64,000 bases of DNA, from the NCBI RefSeq assembly GCF_031656215.1, contig NZ_CP134228.1:2499001-2563000 (forward strand), written 5' to 3'. The notes beneath the pieces are model-generated. The model made no database searches and was not told the DNA's origin. It saw only the letters and a program-made list of their open reading frames with translations. Positions 31,010 to 40,295 of the stretch are shown here, piece by piece. Numbering within the stretch: position 1 is the first letter of the stretch; every line of letters begins with the position of its first letter. This stretch comes from Mesorhizobium koreense. Its GTDB lineage: Bacteria > Pseudomonadota > Alphaproteobacteria > Rhizobiales > Rhizobiaceae. The position numbers and the translations under genes are program-made.

Positions 31010-32511
31010 GCGAGGCGGTCTCCGATCAGGAACTGGAGGGCGCGGTCGAGGCGGATGTGAGGGAGGGAAAGTGTCACGCCTTCGGCAGTCCTTTCCAGCT
31101 TCGGGGGACGGAAGCGCACGAAGCGGATCGGCGGTTCTTCGGGCTTCCCTGTGACGGATTCTACTATGGGTTCACTGAAAGCGCGTTCGGGATCGGCGGG
31201 CAGGTCGCCGGGGAAGATGGCGGTTTCGGTCTCACCGTCGAACGTCTCGCCGCCGATCGTCTCGCCCGCAAGCGGCGTGCCGATGATGACAGGCAGAGTT
31301 TCCCGGCCCTGCTTCACCGTGCCTTCGCGGGTGGCGCGCACCGCCGCCATTGCCAGTACGTCCACCGTAGCGCCGGAAAGGCTCGCCCGGCTCGCCGCAC
31401 GGTCCGCCAGCCGGCGGACGATCGCCTGCAAGCAGTCGTGGCTTTCGTGGTGGAGATGATCGGCCTTGGTCGCGGCGACGAGGATGCGGTCGATCCTGCG
31501 TGAAAAGAGATCGGTCAGGATGCTGCCACGCCCAGGCCGGAAACAGGCGAGGATTTCGGAGAGCGCGCGTTCCAGATCGGCCATGGCGCCAGGACCGGCG
31601 TTCAGTGCCTGCAGCGCGTCGATCAGCACGATCTGGCGGTCGAGCCGGGCGATATGCTCGCGGAAGAAGGGTTTCACGACATGGGTCTTGTAGGCCTCGT
31701 AGCGCCGCTCCATCGTGGCGGCGAGCGAGCCGGAAGGGAAGCGCCCGTCACCGAGGTCGGGCAGCGGCGCGAAGGTCAGCGCCGGCGAGCCGTCGAGGTC
31801 GCCGGGCATCAAGAAGCGGCCGGGCGGTAGGGTCGAAAGCGCACGGTGGTCGGCTTTGCAGGCACTGAGATAGGCGGTGAAGATTTCCGCCAGCTTGCGC
31901 GCCGTCATCTCGTCGAATGGGGCCGCCGGTTCGATCACCGACGCTTCCTGCCGCCATTTCTCGGAAATATCGGCGCGCACCGGCAGGTTGGCGAGTTCGA
32001 AAGCGTCGGCTGAAAAGGCGCGGAAATCCTTGCCGAGCAGCGGCAGGTCGAGAAGCCATTCGCCGGGATAGTCGACGATATCGACCGCGAGCTTTCCCGA
32101 CGAGAACAGCCGCCCCCAGCCGGATGCGGATTCATACTGGATGGTGAGCCGAAGTTCCGAGATAGCCCGGGTCGAATCCGGCCATACGCGTTCGCTGACA
32201 AGGGCGGCGACATGGTCTTCGTACTGGAAGCGGGGCACCGCGTCGTCGGGCTGGTGCTCCAGGAAGGCGCGCGCGATGCGGCCGGACTTTTGCGCCTCGA
32301 AGAGGGGCAAGCGCCCGCCATGGACGAGATTGTGCACGAAAGCGGAGATAAAGACCGTCTTCCCCGCCCGCGACAGTCCGGTGACGCCCAGCCTCAGCGA
32401 AGGCGCGACGAGACCCGAAGCACGGTCGGCCAGCGTATCGAGCGCGATCAGCGCCTCGTCGGCGAAGGAAGTCAGCGAGGCCAAGGCCCAATCCCGTTGG
32501 TCAAATCCCAA
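31006..32511 (-). CDS. ycjX: YcjX family P-loop protein (DUF463)
   Basis: 501-residue predicted nucleotide-binding protein, cytoplasmic, partner of YcjF. Seen: P-loop GVTGLSRAGKTVF (about residues 42-54), VDIVDYPGEWLLDLP as a G-protein-like DxxG switch, and a later VAATKADHL motif, the guanine-recognition-like element. In family terms it is a phage-shock-associated GTPase-like protein. The long frame begins at ATG 32511 and the 3' end overlaps ycjF. It diverges from the transaminase gene. Confidence 0.9.
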   Translation of the reverse strand: MGFDQRDWALASLTSFADEALIALDTLADRASGLVAPSLRLGVTGLSRAGKTVFISAFVHNLVHGGRLPLFEAQKSGRIARAFLEHQPDDAVPRFQYEDHVAALVSERVWPDSTRAISELRLTIQYESASGWGRLFSSGKLAVDIVDYPGEWLLDLPLLGKDFRAFSADAFELANLPVRADISEKWRQEASVIEPAAPFDEMTARKLAEIFTAYLSACKADHRALSTLPPGRFLMPGDLDGSPALTFAPLPDLGDGRFPSGSLAATMERRYEAYKTHVVKPFFREHIARLDRQIVLIDALQALNAGPGAMADLERALSEILACFRPGRGSILTDLFSRRIDRILVAATKADHLHHESHDCLQAIVRRLADRAASRASLSGATVDVLAMAAVRATREGTVKQGRETLPVIIGTPLAGETIGGETFDGETETAIFPGDLPADPERAFSEPIVESVTGKPEEPPIRFVRFRPPKLERTAEGVTLSLPHIRLDRALQFLIGDRLA

Positions 32512-32666
32512 CCGATATAGGGAATTAAGCGTGGATTTGAAATGGCGGGTAGGCTGGCGACGGCAGGGGGGATGCGGCGCTGACCGCCAGTCGAATTTCG
32601 GTTATGGATGGGCAGGAGACGTTCGCGCATGAGAAAATCCTGCGCAATGCCCATCTCCTCACAGGA

Positions 32667-33620
32667 ATGAACGACGACATGGCCGGTGGAAAATCAGATT
32701 TCGGTTCGGGCGCGGCTTATGTGAACGGGCGGTTTGTGCCGGTGGAGCAGGCTTCGATCTCCATACTCGACTGGGGTCTGCTGCATTCGGATGCGACCTA
32801 CGATGTAGCCCATGTCCGGCAGGGCGCCTTCTTTCGCCTGGACGATCATATGGATCGGTTCGAGCGTGGGATGGCGAGCTTGCGCATGAGCCTGCCGCTT
32901 ACGCGCTCCGAGATGCGCGAAATCCTGTTCGAGTGCGTCCGTCTTTCGGCGCTGCAGGATGCCTATGTCGAGATGATGTGCACCCGCGGAGTACCGCCGG
33001 CAGGCTCGCGTGACCCGAGAGACGCGAAGAACAGGTTCTATGCATTCGCCATTCCCTTCGTCTGGATCGTTTCGCCTGAGAAGCAGGAAGAAGGTATAAA
33101 CATCGTGGTCAGCGGCATCCGCAGGATTGCGCCGGAAGCTGTCGATCCGCGTGTGAAGAACTATCACTGGCTCGACTTTGTTTCGGGGCTGTTCGAAGCC
33201 TACGACCGGGGCGGCGAGACAGCCGTGCTGATCGATGCAGGCGGCCACGTCCTGGAAGGGCCGGGCTTCAACCTCTTCGTCGTGAGCGGCGGGCGAATGG
33301 CTACGCCCGATCGTGGCGTGCTCGAGGGGATCACGCGGCGCACGGTTATGGAGATCGCGCAAGATATGGGGGTGGCGGTCGAGAAGCGCCCGGTTACGGC
33401 CGATGAACTCAGGCATGCCGACGAAGCATTCATGACCAGTACGGCTGGGGGCATCATGCCTATCGCTCGCGTCGACGGATCACCCTTGGGGAACGGCAAG
33501 CCCGGTTCGATGACACGACAGGTCCGCGAGCGTTACTGGGCGCTTCACAGCGATCCCCGATACGCCACGCCAGTACCTTATGCGGGCTCGTTTCAGGGCC
33601 GCGTTGTGCCTGAAGCCTGA
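32667..33620 (+). CDS. Fold-type IV PLP transaminase, (R)-amine transaminase-like
   Basis: 317 residues, class IV aminotransferase. Seen: HSDATYDVAHVRQGAFFRLDDH at residues about 34-55, YVEMMCTRG, the PLP lysine in RVKNYHWLD (Lys164), EGPGFNLFVV for the phosphate side, and TSTAGGIMPI. This set is closer to the (R)-selective amine transaminase group (ATA-117 type) than to IlvE or D-amino acid transaminase. ATG 32667 or 32679 may be the start. It is divergent from ycjX. Substrate is not known; the call is from remembered family motifs. Confidence 0.85.
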   Translation: MNDDMAGGKSDFGSGAAYVNGRFVPVEQASISILDWGLLHSDATYDVAHVRQGAFFRLDDHMDRFERGMASLRMSLPLTRSEMREILFECVRLSALQDAYVEMMCTRGVPPAGSRDPRDAKNRFYAFAIPFVWIVSPEKQEEGINIVVSGIRRIAPEAVDPRVKNYHWLDFVSGLFEAYDRGGETAVLIDAGGHVLEGPGFNLFVVSGGRMATPDRGVLEGITRRTVMEIAQDMGVAVEKRPVTADELRHADEAFMTSTAGGIMPIARVDGSPLGNGKPGSMTRQVRERYWALHSDPRYATPVPYAGSFQGRVVPEA

Positions 33621-33678
33621 ATCGCCGGTTGAACCAACCCGATCCTCTGCCCACGCAGCCCACCTACGCAGTCGAATG

Positions 33679-34191
33679 TCAGCGAAAGCAGTTCCTGATG
33701 ACATCTTCCGCGCTGAACTTGGCCGCTCGACGCCAAGCCTCTTCGGTGTCTCCACGATAAGTTAAAAGCCGGTCGCAGGTTCGACCGCTTTTTTCCAGAT
33801 CGACGACCACGAGTTTAGCCCAGCCGATCAGCGTGCTCATCTTGTGAAGGCCGCCTACGAGAAGAAACTGCGCTTTCGCCGTTTTGGCCTGTTTTTTGAG
33901 TTGATCTATGCCCGGATCTCCCAGCGAGCAGCGATCCGACTTGCATGGCAACGCGACGAGATCGATAGCGTTGTCCTGTGAAAGTGTTTCCCGCATCTCG
34001 GTTTCGAATTGGCGAAGCTGCTTTTCATGCCGTGCTGTTTCGTCCTGTACCTCGCCCGAGGTGTCGAGGAAATCGAAATGCGCAACGGCAATTTTGGCCG
34101 GACGAGCATCTTCGGCGAAACCGTTCGTGGCTCCGAGGCATATTGAGATCGCCGCTGCAATCCAGACTTTGTAGCTTGTAGGACTGACCAT
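33679..34191 (-). CDS. DUF2380 family exported protein
   Basis: 170 residues. Seen: a signal peptide ending near GATNGFAEDA, then VAHFDFLDTSGEVQDE, an AKAQFLLVGGLHKMSTLIG core and SGRTCDRLLTYRGDTEEAW, which fit DUF2380; two cysteines in PCKSDRCSLGD could pair. ATG 34191 has a GAGGAT ribosome site. Function unknown. Base composition looks more AT-rich than the neighbours, which I cannot quantify. Confidence 0.72.
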   Translation of the reverse strand: MVSPTSYKVWIAAAISICLGATNGFAEDARPAKIAVAHFDFLDTSGEVQDETARHEKQLRQFETEMRETLSQDNAIDLVALPCKSDRCSLGDPGIDQLKKQAKTAKAQFLLVGGLHKMSTLIGWAKLVVVDLEKSGRTCDRLLTYRGDTEEAWRRAAKFSAEDVIRNCFR

Positions 34192-34351
34192 TCTATCCTC
34201 CGTCGAGGGAAGTGCCCACATCGAGAATAGCAAAGGGTACCGTTGCAGCCCATCTGGCCGGTTTAATATTCGGATCCGGTTGGAAAGCTGCCTGACTGTC
34301 GGAAGTCAGTTGGGGGCGCAAGCCGAAGTCCAACCTGGCTGGGCCTTCGCT

Positions 34352-34864
34352 TCACAGCATCGCGGGCGTCAGGAACGTCGTCAATGAACCGCTTCCTGGT
34401 GCGGCCTCGGCAAGCGGCTGCCGGAACTGGATGACGGCAAGCGCGGAAGTGGGGAAGCCGGAAGCAAGCGCGGCGAGTTCGGTGTCGTCGCCTTCGGCCG
34501 CGCAAGCGATCGCGACATCCTCGATCATCGGATTGTGACCGACAACGAGCAGAGAGGACATGCCGTCCGCGGTTTTGCGCACGATCGAGAGATAGCCCGC
34601 CGCATCGCAACTGTAGAGGCTGTCGACGAAGGCCGGCGATGCCGGCATGGGGCCGATCGTGCCGGCCACGCATTCCCATGTCTCACGCGCCCGCCGCGCG
34701 GTCGAGCACAAGACAAGGTCCGGGACGAAGCCGGAGATGCGCATGGCCATGCCGACCGCGGCCGCGTCCCGCCTGCCGCGTTCCGTCAGCGGCCGGTCGA
34801 AATCGCGGGTGCCGGGGTCGGCCCATCCCGCCTTGGCATGCCGAAGCAGGTAGAGCCGGTTCAT
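34352..34864 (-). CDS. SixA-like phosphohistidine phosphatase (histidine phosphatase superfamily)
   Basis: 170 residues. Seen: the catalytic LYLLRHAKAGWAD motif at the N-terminus with the active-site RHA, DRPLTERGRRDA, a SxARARETW motif (STARRARETW), and the second catalytic histidine in VVGHNPMIEDVA. SixA removes phosphate from HPr-like or HPt histidines; the partner is not known here. Rhizobia often carry such small RHG phosphatases. ATG 34864 fits the family N-terminus. Confidence 0.88.
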   Translation of the reverse strand: MNRLYLLRHAKAGWADPGTRDFDRPLTERGRRDAAAVGMAMRISGFVPDLVLCSTARRARETWECVAGTIGPMPASPAFVDSLYSCDAAGYLSIVRKTADGMSSLLVVGHNPMIEDVAIACAAEGDDTELAALASGFPTSALAVIQFRQPLAEAAPGSGSLTTFLTPAML

Positions 34865-35054
34865 CGGTTCTTCCAGGTTGTCAGAGGCTCCAAAAGGGTT
34901 AGTCGCGCGATGGTAACCCCGCAATGCGCCTTAAGATGTATTGGCAAGTTCCCGGGACAGGTGGCCGGGTACTGCCCAAATTCGGCCATTTGACGCATCC
35001 ATGAGGCAACCCGAATAGGCAGGAAAGATGGATGGGCGCGCTGGTCTTTTCGTC

Positions 35055-35083
35055 TTGTGCGGCAGGGGGGTGCCGAATATATA
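35055..35083 (+). promoter_or_regulatory. Candidate sigma-70-type promoter of dksA
   Basis: TTGTGC (35055-35060), a 17-base spacer and TATATA (35078-35083), about 32 bases before the dksA ATG. The spacing is ideal and the -10 box is strong. It is a motif match by eye only. Confidence 0.5.
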
Positions 35084-35114
35084 GGCGCCGGGTTGTAACA
35101 GTGGGGTGAGTCGA

Positions 35115-35531
35115 ATGAACGAACTCGTTGACGCCAAATACATACCCTCCGAGAACGAGCCGTTCATGAACGAGCGGCAGAAATCCTACTTCCGGGCCAA
35201 GCTGGTCCTATGGAAGACCGACATCCTCCGGGAAGCCCGCGAAACGCTGGAAATCCTGCAGCAGGAAAACGCCAACCACCCCGACCTCGCTGACCGCGCC
35301 TCCTCCGAGACCGATAGAGCCATCGAACTTCGTGCCCGTGACCGGCAACGCAAGCTGATTGCCAAGATCGATGCTGCGCTGCAACGGATCGAGGACGGTA
35401 CCTACGGCTTTTGCGAGGAGACGGGCGAGCCGATCTCGCTCAAGCGCCTCGACGCACGGCCGATCGCCACGCTCTCCATCGAGGCGCAGGAACGGCACGA
35501 GCGGCGCGAGAAAATCTACCGCGACGATTGA
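35115..35531 (+). CDS. dksA: DksA, RNA polymerase regulator, zinc-ligand-poor type
   Basis: 138 residues. DksA binds in the secondary channel of RNA polymerase and works with ppGpp in the stringent response. Seen: a coiled-coil region with DRASSETDRAIELRARDRQRKL, the conserved RIEDGTYGFCEETGEPISLKRL and the TLSIEAQERHERREK end. In the E. coli protein four cysteines bind zinc; here only one remains (GFCEETGE), with Thr, Ser and Ala at the others, as in other rhizobial DksAs. ATG 35115 is preceded by GGGGTGAG. Confidence 0.93.
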   Translation: MNELVDAKYIPSENEPFMNERQKSYFRAKLVLWKTDILREARETLEILQQENANHPDLADRASSETDRAIELRARDRQRKLIAKIDAALQRIEDGTYGFCEETGEPISLKRLDARPIATLSIEAQERHERREKIYRDD

Positions 35532-35570
35532 TTGCAGGAGCCGGCGAGAAGGTTGTGCCGGTCGCGACCG

Positions 35571-36503
35571 TCAGCCTCGCGCCGGCACCGACAATTCGCC
35601 GAGAAGCCGTTTCATCTCCTCTTCGAGCGACGGCTCGGCCGTTGGCCGTGTCTCAGGCTCGTTGACGAGGGGCGCTTTCAGTTCTTCCCGTAATGCGCTG
35701 TCCAGATCGCCGCCACGCGCCTCGTGACGAAGCGGTTCAACCTTTCGATCCGCCTCGCTGAGGACGGGCGGAGCAGCTTCCTGTCTTGGCGTCGATATTT
35801 CGGCCGACCGCGTTGTTTCGCTCCCGTTTGGCCTTTCGCCTATGGGAGCAAGGGGAGCCACGCTTGCCGCCTGGGGCGCAGGTCCAATTCTGGCCTGGTC
35901 GAGGAAATGAACGCTTCCCGAATGAGCGGCCGATCCGCCGCTGCCTCGCTGGGTGGGCGGCTGTGCCGCGACGGGCACTTGCGGGCCGGCCGAAATGGCG
36001 GGTTCGGATCGTTGCGTCTGCGCGGAAACGGGCTTCGGTGCCTGCGGTTCGGGCTCCTCGAAGGTGAATGCGGGCTCCTCGCGGAGCGCGCGCGCCTCTT
36101 CATGGGCCGCCGGTGACGGGCGCGGCGCCGGAGGGTTGTCACGGCCGTTCGGCAGGTTGCTTCCTGCCTGGAGTGGCGGCGTATGGAGTGCTGCTCCCGG
36201 CACGATGTTTTGTTCGACGACGACATCCGTCGGCCCCCCGATCAGGATCAGGTGCTCGACATCGTCTCGGCGTACCAGCACGAGGCGCCGCTGATTGTCG
36301 ATGGCGGCGGCGTCCATGACGGCCAGGCGGGCACGGCGGTTGCGTCCGCCGGCGACGAAGGTGCCGGACGAGACGCCCCGGATGGCGCGGACCAGGAAGA
36401 GCACAATCACCAGAAGGATCAGCGCTCCGACGGTCCACATCACGGCCGACGCATATTGCGGCCCGGCGATATTGTTCAACCATTCACCCAAGAGGGCCTC
36501 CAT
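35571..36503 (-). CDS. FliO-like membrane protein
   Basis: 310 residues. Seen: a transmembrane helix (about residues 20-40), followed by a small FliO-like domain, RRARLAVMDAAAIDNQRRLVLVRRDDVEHLILIGG, and a long low-complexity Pro/Ala/Glu tail. FliO helps assemble FliP in flagellar export. No other flagellar gene is nearby, so it could also be a FliO relative with another role. It diverges from cckA over a 200-base gap. Confidence 0.75.
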   Translation of the reverse strand: MEALLGEWLNNIAGPQYASAVMWTVGALILLVIVLFLVRAIRGVSSGTFVAGGRNRRARLAVMDAAAIDNQRRLVLVRRDDVEHLILIGGPTDVVVEQNIVPGAALHTPPLQAGSNLPNGRDNPPAPRPSPAAHEEARALREEPAFTFEEPEPQAPKPVSAQTQRSEPAISAGPQVPVAAQPPTQRGSGGSAAHSGSVHFLDQARIGPAPQAASVAPLAPIGERPNGSETTRSAEISTPRQEAAPPVLSEADRKVEPLRHEARGGDLDSALREELKAPLVNEPETRPTAEPSLEEEMKRLLGELSVPARG

Positions 36504-36703
36504 CGTGCTTGATCAGGCTGCAAGAGTATGATGCTGGCCACGGTCGCCGCAAGTTTTCGTCTGACAGAGGATTATGTGTTTTTCATGCCGGTTTCATCGG
36601 CGGGCCTTTTCGGTATAGGGAGAATGTGATTCATACGGCGGGTGTGCGTCGGCCGGCATACTCCTTCGGGGACGGCCGCAGGGGACGACAGGCAGGGGAG
36701 CAA

Positions 36704-39280
36704 ATGGCCAGGGAAACCCGCTCGGAATTCTATCCCGAATCGGTGGTCGACCAGAGCATGGGGCCCGGCGTGATAACCCGGCTGGTCATCTTCATCGCCG
36801 TTCTGACCGCCGCGGCTATCCTGTTCGTTCTTTTCCGCAACCGCTTCGGCGATCCGTTCCTGCTCGGCATGCTCGGCATCATGGCGATGATCGGGATCGG
36901 TTATCTCTTCGCCACGGCGATCGGCTTCGTGCAGATCGCGCCCCGTTCGACGGCCGATGAGTTGTCCAAGGCCTTTTTGGGCTCGATGGACGCGGGCGCC
37001 GTAGTGACCGACACCAAGGGACAGGTCGTCTACGCGAACAAGGCTTATGCGGAACTCACCGGCGGTACCTCGGCGGCCGATATCCGTACCGTCGAGAACC
37101 TGCTGTCCGACAATCCGGAGGCGGCGCCGGTGGTGAGCCGTCTGGCTGCCGGTCTCGCCGACGGACGCTCCGGCGACGGTGAGTTCAGGCTGACCCAGGC
37201 CATTCGGCCCGGCCTGGAACCCGGCGCTCATTGGTACAGGGTGGGCGCGCGCACTTTCAAGGCGCCCGGCCGGCGCCAGCCGCTCCTTGCCTGGCAGCTT
37301 GCCGACATCTCACGCGAGCGGGCGGAGCAGGAGCGCTTCTTCCTCGATCTGCAGAAGGCCATCGATCATCTCGACCATGCGCCTGCCGGCTTCTTCTCCG
37401 CCGATCCCGACGGTCGTGTCACCTATATCAACGCGACGCTCGCGGAATGGCTTGGCATCGATCTGGCGAGCTTCACTCCGGGTGCGACGAGCCTGGCGGA
37501 GATCGTTGCCGGAGACGGCATGGCGCTCATCCGCGCGGTTAAGGCCGATCCGGGCTCTACCCGCAACGCGGTGATCGACCTCGACCTTTCGACCGTCAGC
37601 GGTGCCGTCCTGCCGGTGCGCTTCATGCACCGCGCGGCTACGGGCCGCGACGGTTCGCCCGGCGCCAGCCGCACCATCGTGCTTAACCGCACGCAGGGCG
37701 AGGATTCTTCCGCTGATCTCAGGGCTTCCGAGATACGTTTCACGCGCTTCTTCAATTCGACGCCGATGGCGATCGCGGGCGTTGATGCCGAGGGTCGCAT
37801 CCTGCGGACCAACGCGCCCTTCCTTTCGCTCTTTTCGAGTGTCGTCGACCGCGACGCGGTGGATCGTCACCTCAAACTCGACGCCGTGATCCACGAGCGC
37901 GATCGGGAACGGTTCGCTGCTGCTCTCGAACAGGCACGCCAGCGGCAGGCCGACATAAGCCCCATCGACACCGTGCTGCCCAATGACGAGGAGCGCAACA
38001 TCCGCTTTTACGTCAACGCGGTCGCCGAGGGCACGGCGGCCGAGGGCGCGGAGGAGGCGGCGATCGTCTACGCGGTCGAGACGACCGAGCAGAAGGCGCT
38101 CGAAGCCCAGATGGCGCAAAGCCAGAAGATGCAAGCCGTCGGCCAGCTTGCCGGCGGCATCGCGCACGACTTCAACAACGTGCTCACCGCCATCATCATG
38201 TCATCGGACCTGCTCCTGACCAACCACCGGCCGTCGGACCCGTCGTTCCCCGACATCATGAATATCAAGCAGAACGCCAACCGGGCCGCCTCGCTGGTGC
38301 GTCAACTCCTGGCGTTCTCGCGCCGCCAGACGCTCCGTCCGGAGGTGCTGAACCTGACCGACGTGCTCGCCGACCTCAGGATGCTTCTGGCACGGCTCAC
38401 CGGCAGCGAGGTTCACCTGAAGATCGACCACGGCCGCGACCTGTGGCCGGTGAAGGCGGATATCGGCCAGTTCGAACAGGTGGTCGTCAATCTTGCCGTC
38501 AATGCGCGAGACGCGATGCCGGGCGGCGGCGACCTGACCATCCGGACGAAAAATGTCGCCGCGGCCGAGTGTGAGGCCTACAACAAACGCGAGTTGACAT
38601 CGGCGGACTATGTTCTGGTCGAGATCGTGGACAGCGGAACGGGTATCGAGCCCGAGGTGCTGAAGAAGATCTTCGAGCCGTTCTTCACCACGAAGGAGGT
38701 CGGCAAGGGTACCGGCCTCGGGCTCTCCATGGTCTATGGCATCGTCAAGCAGACGGGTGGCTTCATCTTCTGCGATTCGGAGGTGGGCAAGGGCACGACC
38801 TTCCGCATCTTCCTGCCGCGTCACGTGGCCCAGGCGGGCGCGGTCGATGCCGAAGTTGCCGCCGACCAGGCGGTGGCGCCCAAGGCGCAAGAGACGCCAC
38901 GCGACCTTTCCGGTTCCGCAACCGTCCTTCTGGTCGAGGACGAGGATGCCGTGCGCATGGGCGGCATGCGCGCGCTTACCTCGCGCGGTTATACGGTGCA
39001 TGAGGCTTCGTCCGGCGTCGAGGCGCTGGAGGTGTACAAATCGCTCGAAGGCAAGGTGGACATCGTCGTGTCCGACGTCGTCATGCCCGAAATGGACGGG
39101 CCGACTTTGCTCGGCGAACTCAGGAAAGTGAATCCCGGCATCAAATTCATCTTCGTTTCGGGCTACGCCGAGGATGCGTTCGCCAAAAACCTGCCGGCGG
39201 ACGCCCAGTTCGGCTTCCTGCCAAAGCCGTTTTCGCTCAAGCAACTGGCGACGGTGGTGAAGGAAATGCTGGACGCTTGA
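36704..39280 (+). CDS. cckA: CckA-type hybrid histidine kinase
   Basis: 858 residues. In alphaproteobacteria CckA controls CtrA phosphorylation through ChpT, and so the cell cycle. Seen: two transmembrane helices (about 23-44 and 50-75), PAS-like regions, the HisKA box GGIAHDFNN (His about 488), the N box in [17 protein letters not shown] boxes DSGTGIEP and [13 protein letters not shown], and a C-terminal receiver domain with the phospho-Asp in [13 protein letters not shown] (about residue 790). ATG 36704 follows an AGGGGAG ribosome site; the longer frame upstream is not membrane-like. Confidence 0.94.
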   Translation: MARETRSEFYPESVVDQSMGPGVITRLVIFIAVLTAAAILFVLFRNRFGDPFLLGMLGIMAMIGIGYLFATAIGFVQIAPRSTADELSKAFLGSMDAGAVVTDTKGQVVYANKAYAELTGGTSAADIRTVENLLSDNPEAAPVVSRLAAGLADGRSGDGEFRLTQAIRPGLEPGAHWYRVGARTFKAPGRRQPLLAWQLADISRERAEQERFFLDLQKAIDHLDHAPAGFFSADPDGRVTYINATLAEWLGIDLASFTPGATSLAEIVAGDGMALIRAVKADPGSTRNAVIDLDLSTVSGAVLPVRFMHRAATGRDGSPGASRTIVLNRTQGEDSSADLRASEIRFTRFFNSTPMAIAGVDAEGRILRTNAPFLSLFSSVVDRDAVDRHLKLDAVIHERDRERFAAALEQARQRQADISPIDTVLPNDEERNIRFYVNAVAEGTAAEGAEEAAIVYAVETTEQKALEAQMAQSQKMQAVGQLAGGIAHDFNNVLTAIIMSSDLLLTNHRPSDPSFPDIMNIKQNANRAASLVRQLLAFSRRQTLRPEVLNLTDVLADLRMLLARLTGSEVHLKIDHGRDLWPVKADIGQFEQVVVNLAVNARDAMPGGGDLTIRTKNVAAAECEAYNKRELTSADYVLVEIVDSGTGIEPEVLKKIFEPFFTTKEVGKGTGLGLSMVYGIVKQTGGFIFCDSEVGKGTTFRIFLPRHVAQAGAVDAEVAADQAVAPKAQETPRDLSGSATVLLVEDEDAVRMGGMRALTSRGYTVHEASSGVEALEVYKSLEGKVDIVVSDVVMPEMDGPTLLGELRKVNPGIKFIFVSGYAEDAFAKNLPADAQFGFLPKPFSLKQLATVVKEMLDA

Positions 39281-39424
39281 GCCAGCTTGCCGCACCTTTC
39301 CAGGCGGCAAGTGTCAATGTGTGTCAGGGGCTTTGTGCAGGGCACTTGCAAACCTTATTGCGGTGCACAATATCACGTCTGGAAGAGTCGTAGGCTCCGG
39401 GAGGAAACCTGAGAGAAAACGACG

Positions 39425-39994
39425 ATGGTACGTTACCCCAGAAGAAATGAGCCCTGGCGCGGGGTCGTCAGGCAGCTCAGACCTTCGGACCTGCCAAGGT
39501 TCCGCGAGCATTTGCTGCGTCTCGACGCCGAGAGCCGTCACGACCGCTTCAACGGTGTCACCAACGACGCCTATATCTCGACCTATGCCGAGCGCTCCTT
39601 TCACGATGGTACGACGGTGATCGGTTATGTCGAGGACGGCAAGGTACTCGGGGCAGCGGAACTGCATGAGCGCCCGGACCTGCCCGAGCCGACCGGCGAG
39701 ATCGCCTTCAGCGTTGAGCACGAGCTTCAGCACAGGGGTATCGGGAGCGCGCTGTTCGAGAGGCTCATCTCAAACGCACGCGGCCTTGGCTACGAGAAGT
39801 TACGCGTCACGACACATCCGGGCAATCTCGCCATGAGGGCGCTGGCGCGCAAGTTCGACGCCCATCTGAGCTTCGAGAACCTGGAAACGGTCGGTGTCAT
39901 CGATCTCGGCAAGACGGCGGAGACAGGTTCCGTCGAGGGGCAATGGCAGGCCAGGCATTCGCCGTCCGCGTTGGAGCGCGGCCGCCGAGCCTGA
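39425..39994 (+). CDS. GNAT family N-acetyltransferase
   Basis: 189 residues. Seen: the acetyl-CoA loop HRGIGSALFERLI (motif A), preceded by beta strands TTVIGYVEDGKVLGAAELHE and IAFSVEHELQ, and ending with LRVTTHPGNLAMRALARKF. The acceptor substrate cannot be told from sequence. It lies 144 bases after cckA and may be on its own transcript; a small hairpin is found at 39286-39311 in between. Confidence 0.8.
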   Translation: MVRYPRRNEPWRGVVRQLRPSDLPRFREHLLRLDAESRHDRFNGVTNDAYISTYAERSFHDGTTVIGYVEDGKVLGAAELHERPDLPEPTGEIAFSVEHELQHRGIGSALFERLISNARGLGYEKLRVTTHPGNLAMRALARKFDAHLSFENLETVGVIDLGKTAETGSVEGQWQARHSPSALERGRRA

Positions 39995-40118
39995 GTGCGC
40001 CAAGCGAACCTTTGATGCCGCGGTTCAATCCGAGACTGAGCGGGCTGAATCCGGCGGTCGGCAATAACCCAGGTGCACGCCGACCTATTTCCACTCATGA
40101 TTGCTGCGCCGGGTATGC

Positions 40119-40147
40119 TTGACTTGCCAAGCCCACGCACCTTATAT
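40119..40147 (+). promoter_or_regulatory. Sigma-70-type promoter of tRNA-Val
   Basis: TTGACT (40119-40124), 17-base spacer, TTATAT (40142-40147). The tRNA 5' end is at 40177, about 30 bases downstream. Near-consensus boxes and ideal spacing. Confidence 0.75.
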
Positions 40148-40176
40148 CCGGCGGCGTTCGGCGGACAGCCGCGAAC

Positions 40177-40251
40177 GGGCGATTAGCTCAGCGGGAGAGC
40201 ACACCCTTCACACGGGTGGGGTCACTGGTTCAATCCCAGTATCGCCCACCA
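40177..40251 (+). tRNA. tRNA-Val (anticodon CAC)
   Basis: 75-nt cloverleaf folds by hand: acceptor GGGCGAT with ATCGCCC, D stem GCTC with GAGC, anticodon stem CACCC with GGGTG around loop TTCACAC (anticodon CAC, reads GTG), T stem ACTGG with CCAGT around TTCAATC, discriminator A and encoded CCA. A good promoter lies upstream. Confidence 0.95.
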
Positions 40252-40295
40252 TCGCTTCGCTTCCTTAGCTAAGAGATTTCAAGGTTTCCGAGAGG

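Noticed and set aside
39286-39311. Hairpin CTTGCCGC...GCGGCAAG after cckA
   Set aside because: No T run follows, so I did not call it a terminator; it may be chance or a weak pause.
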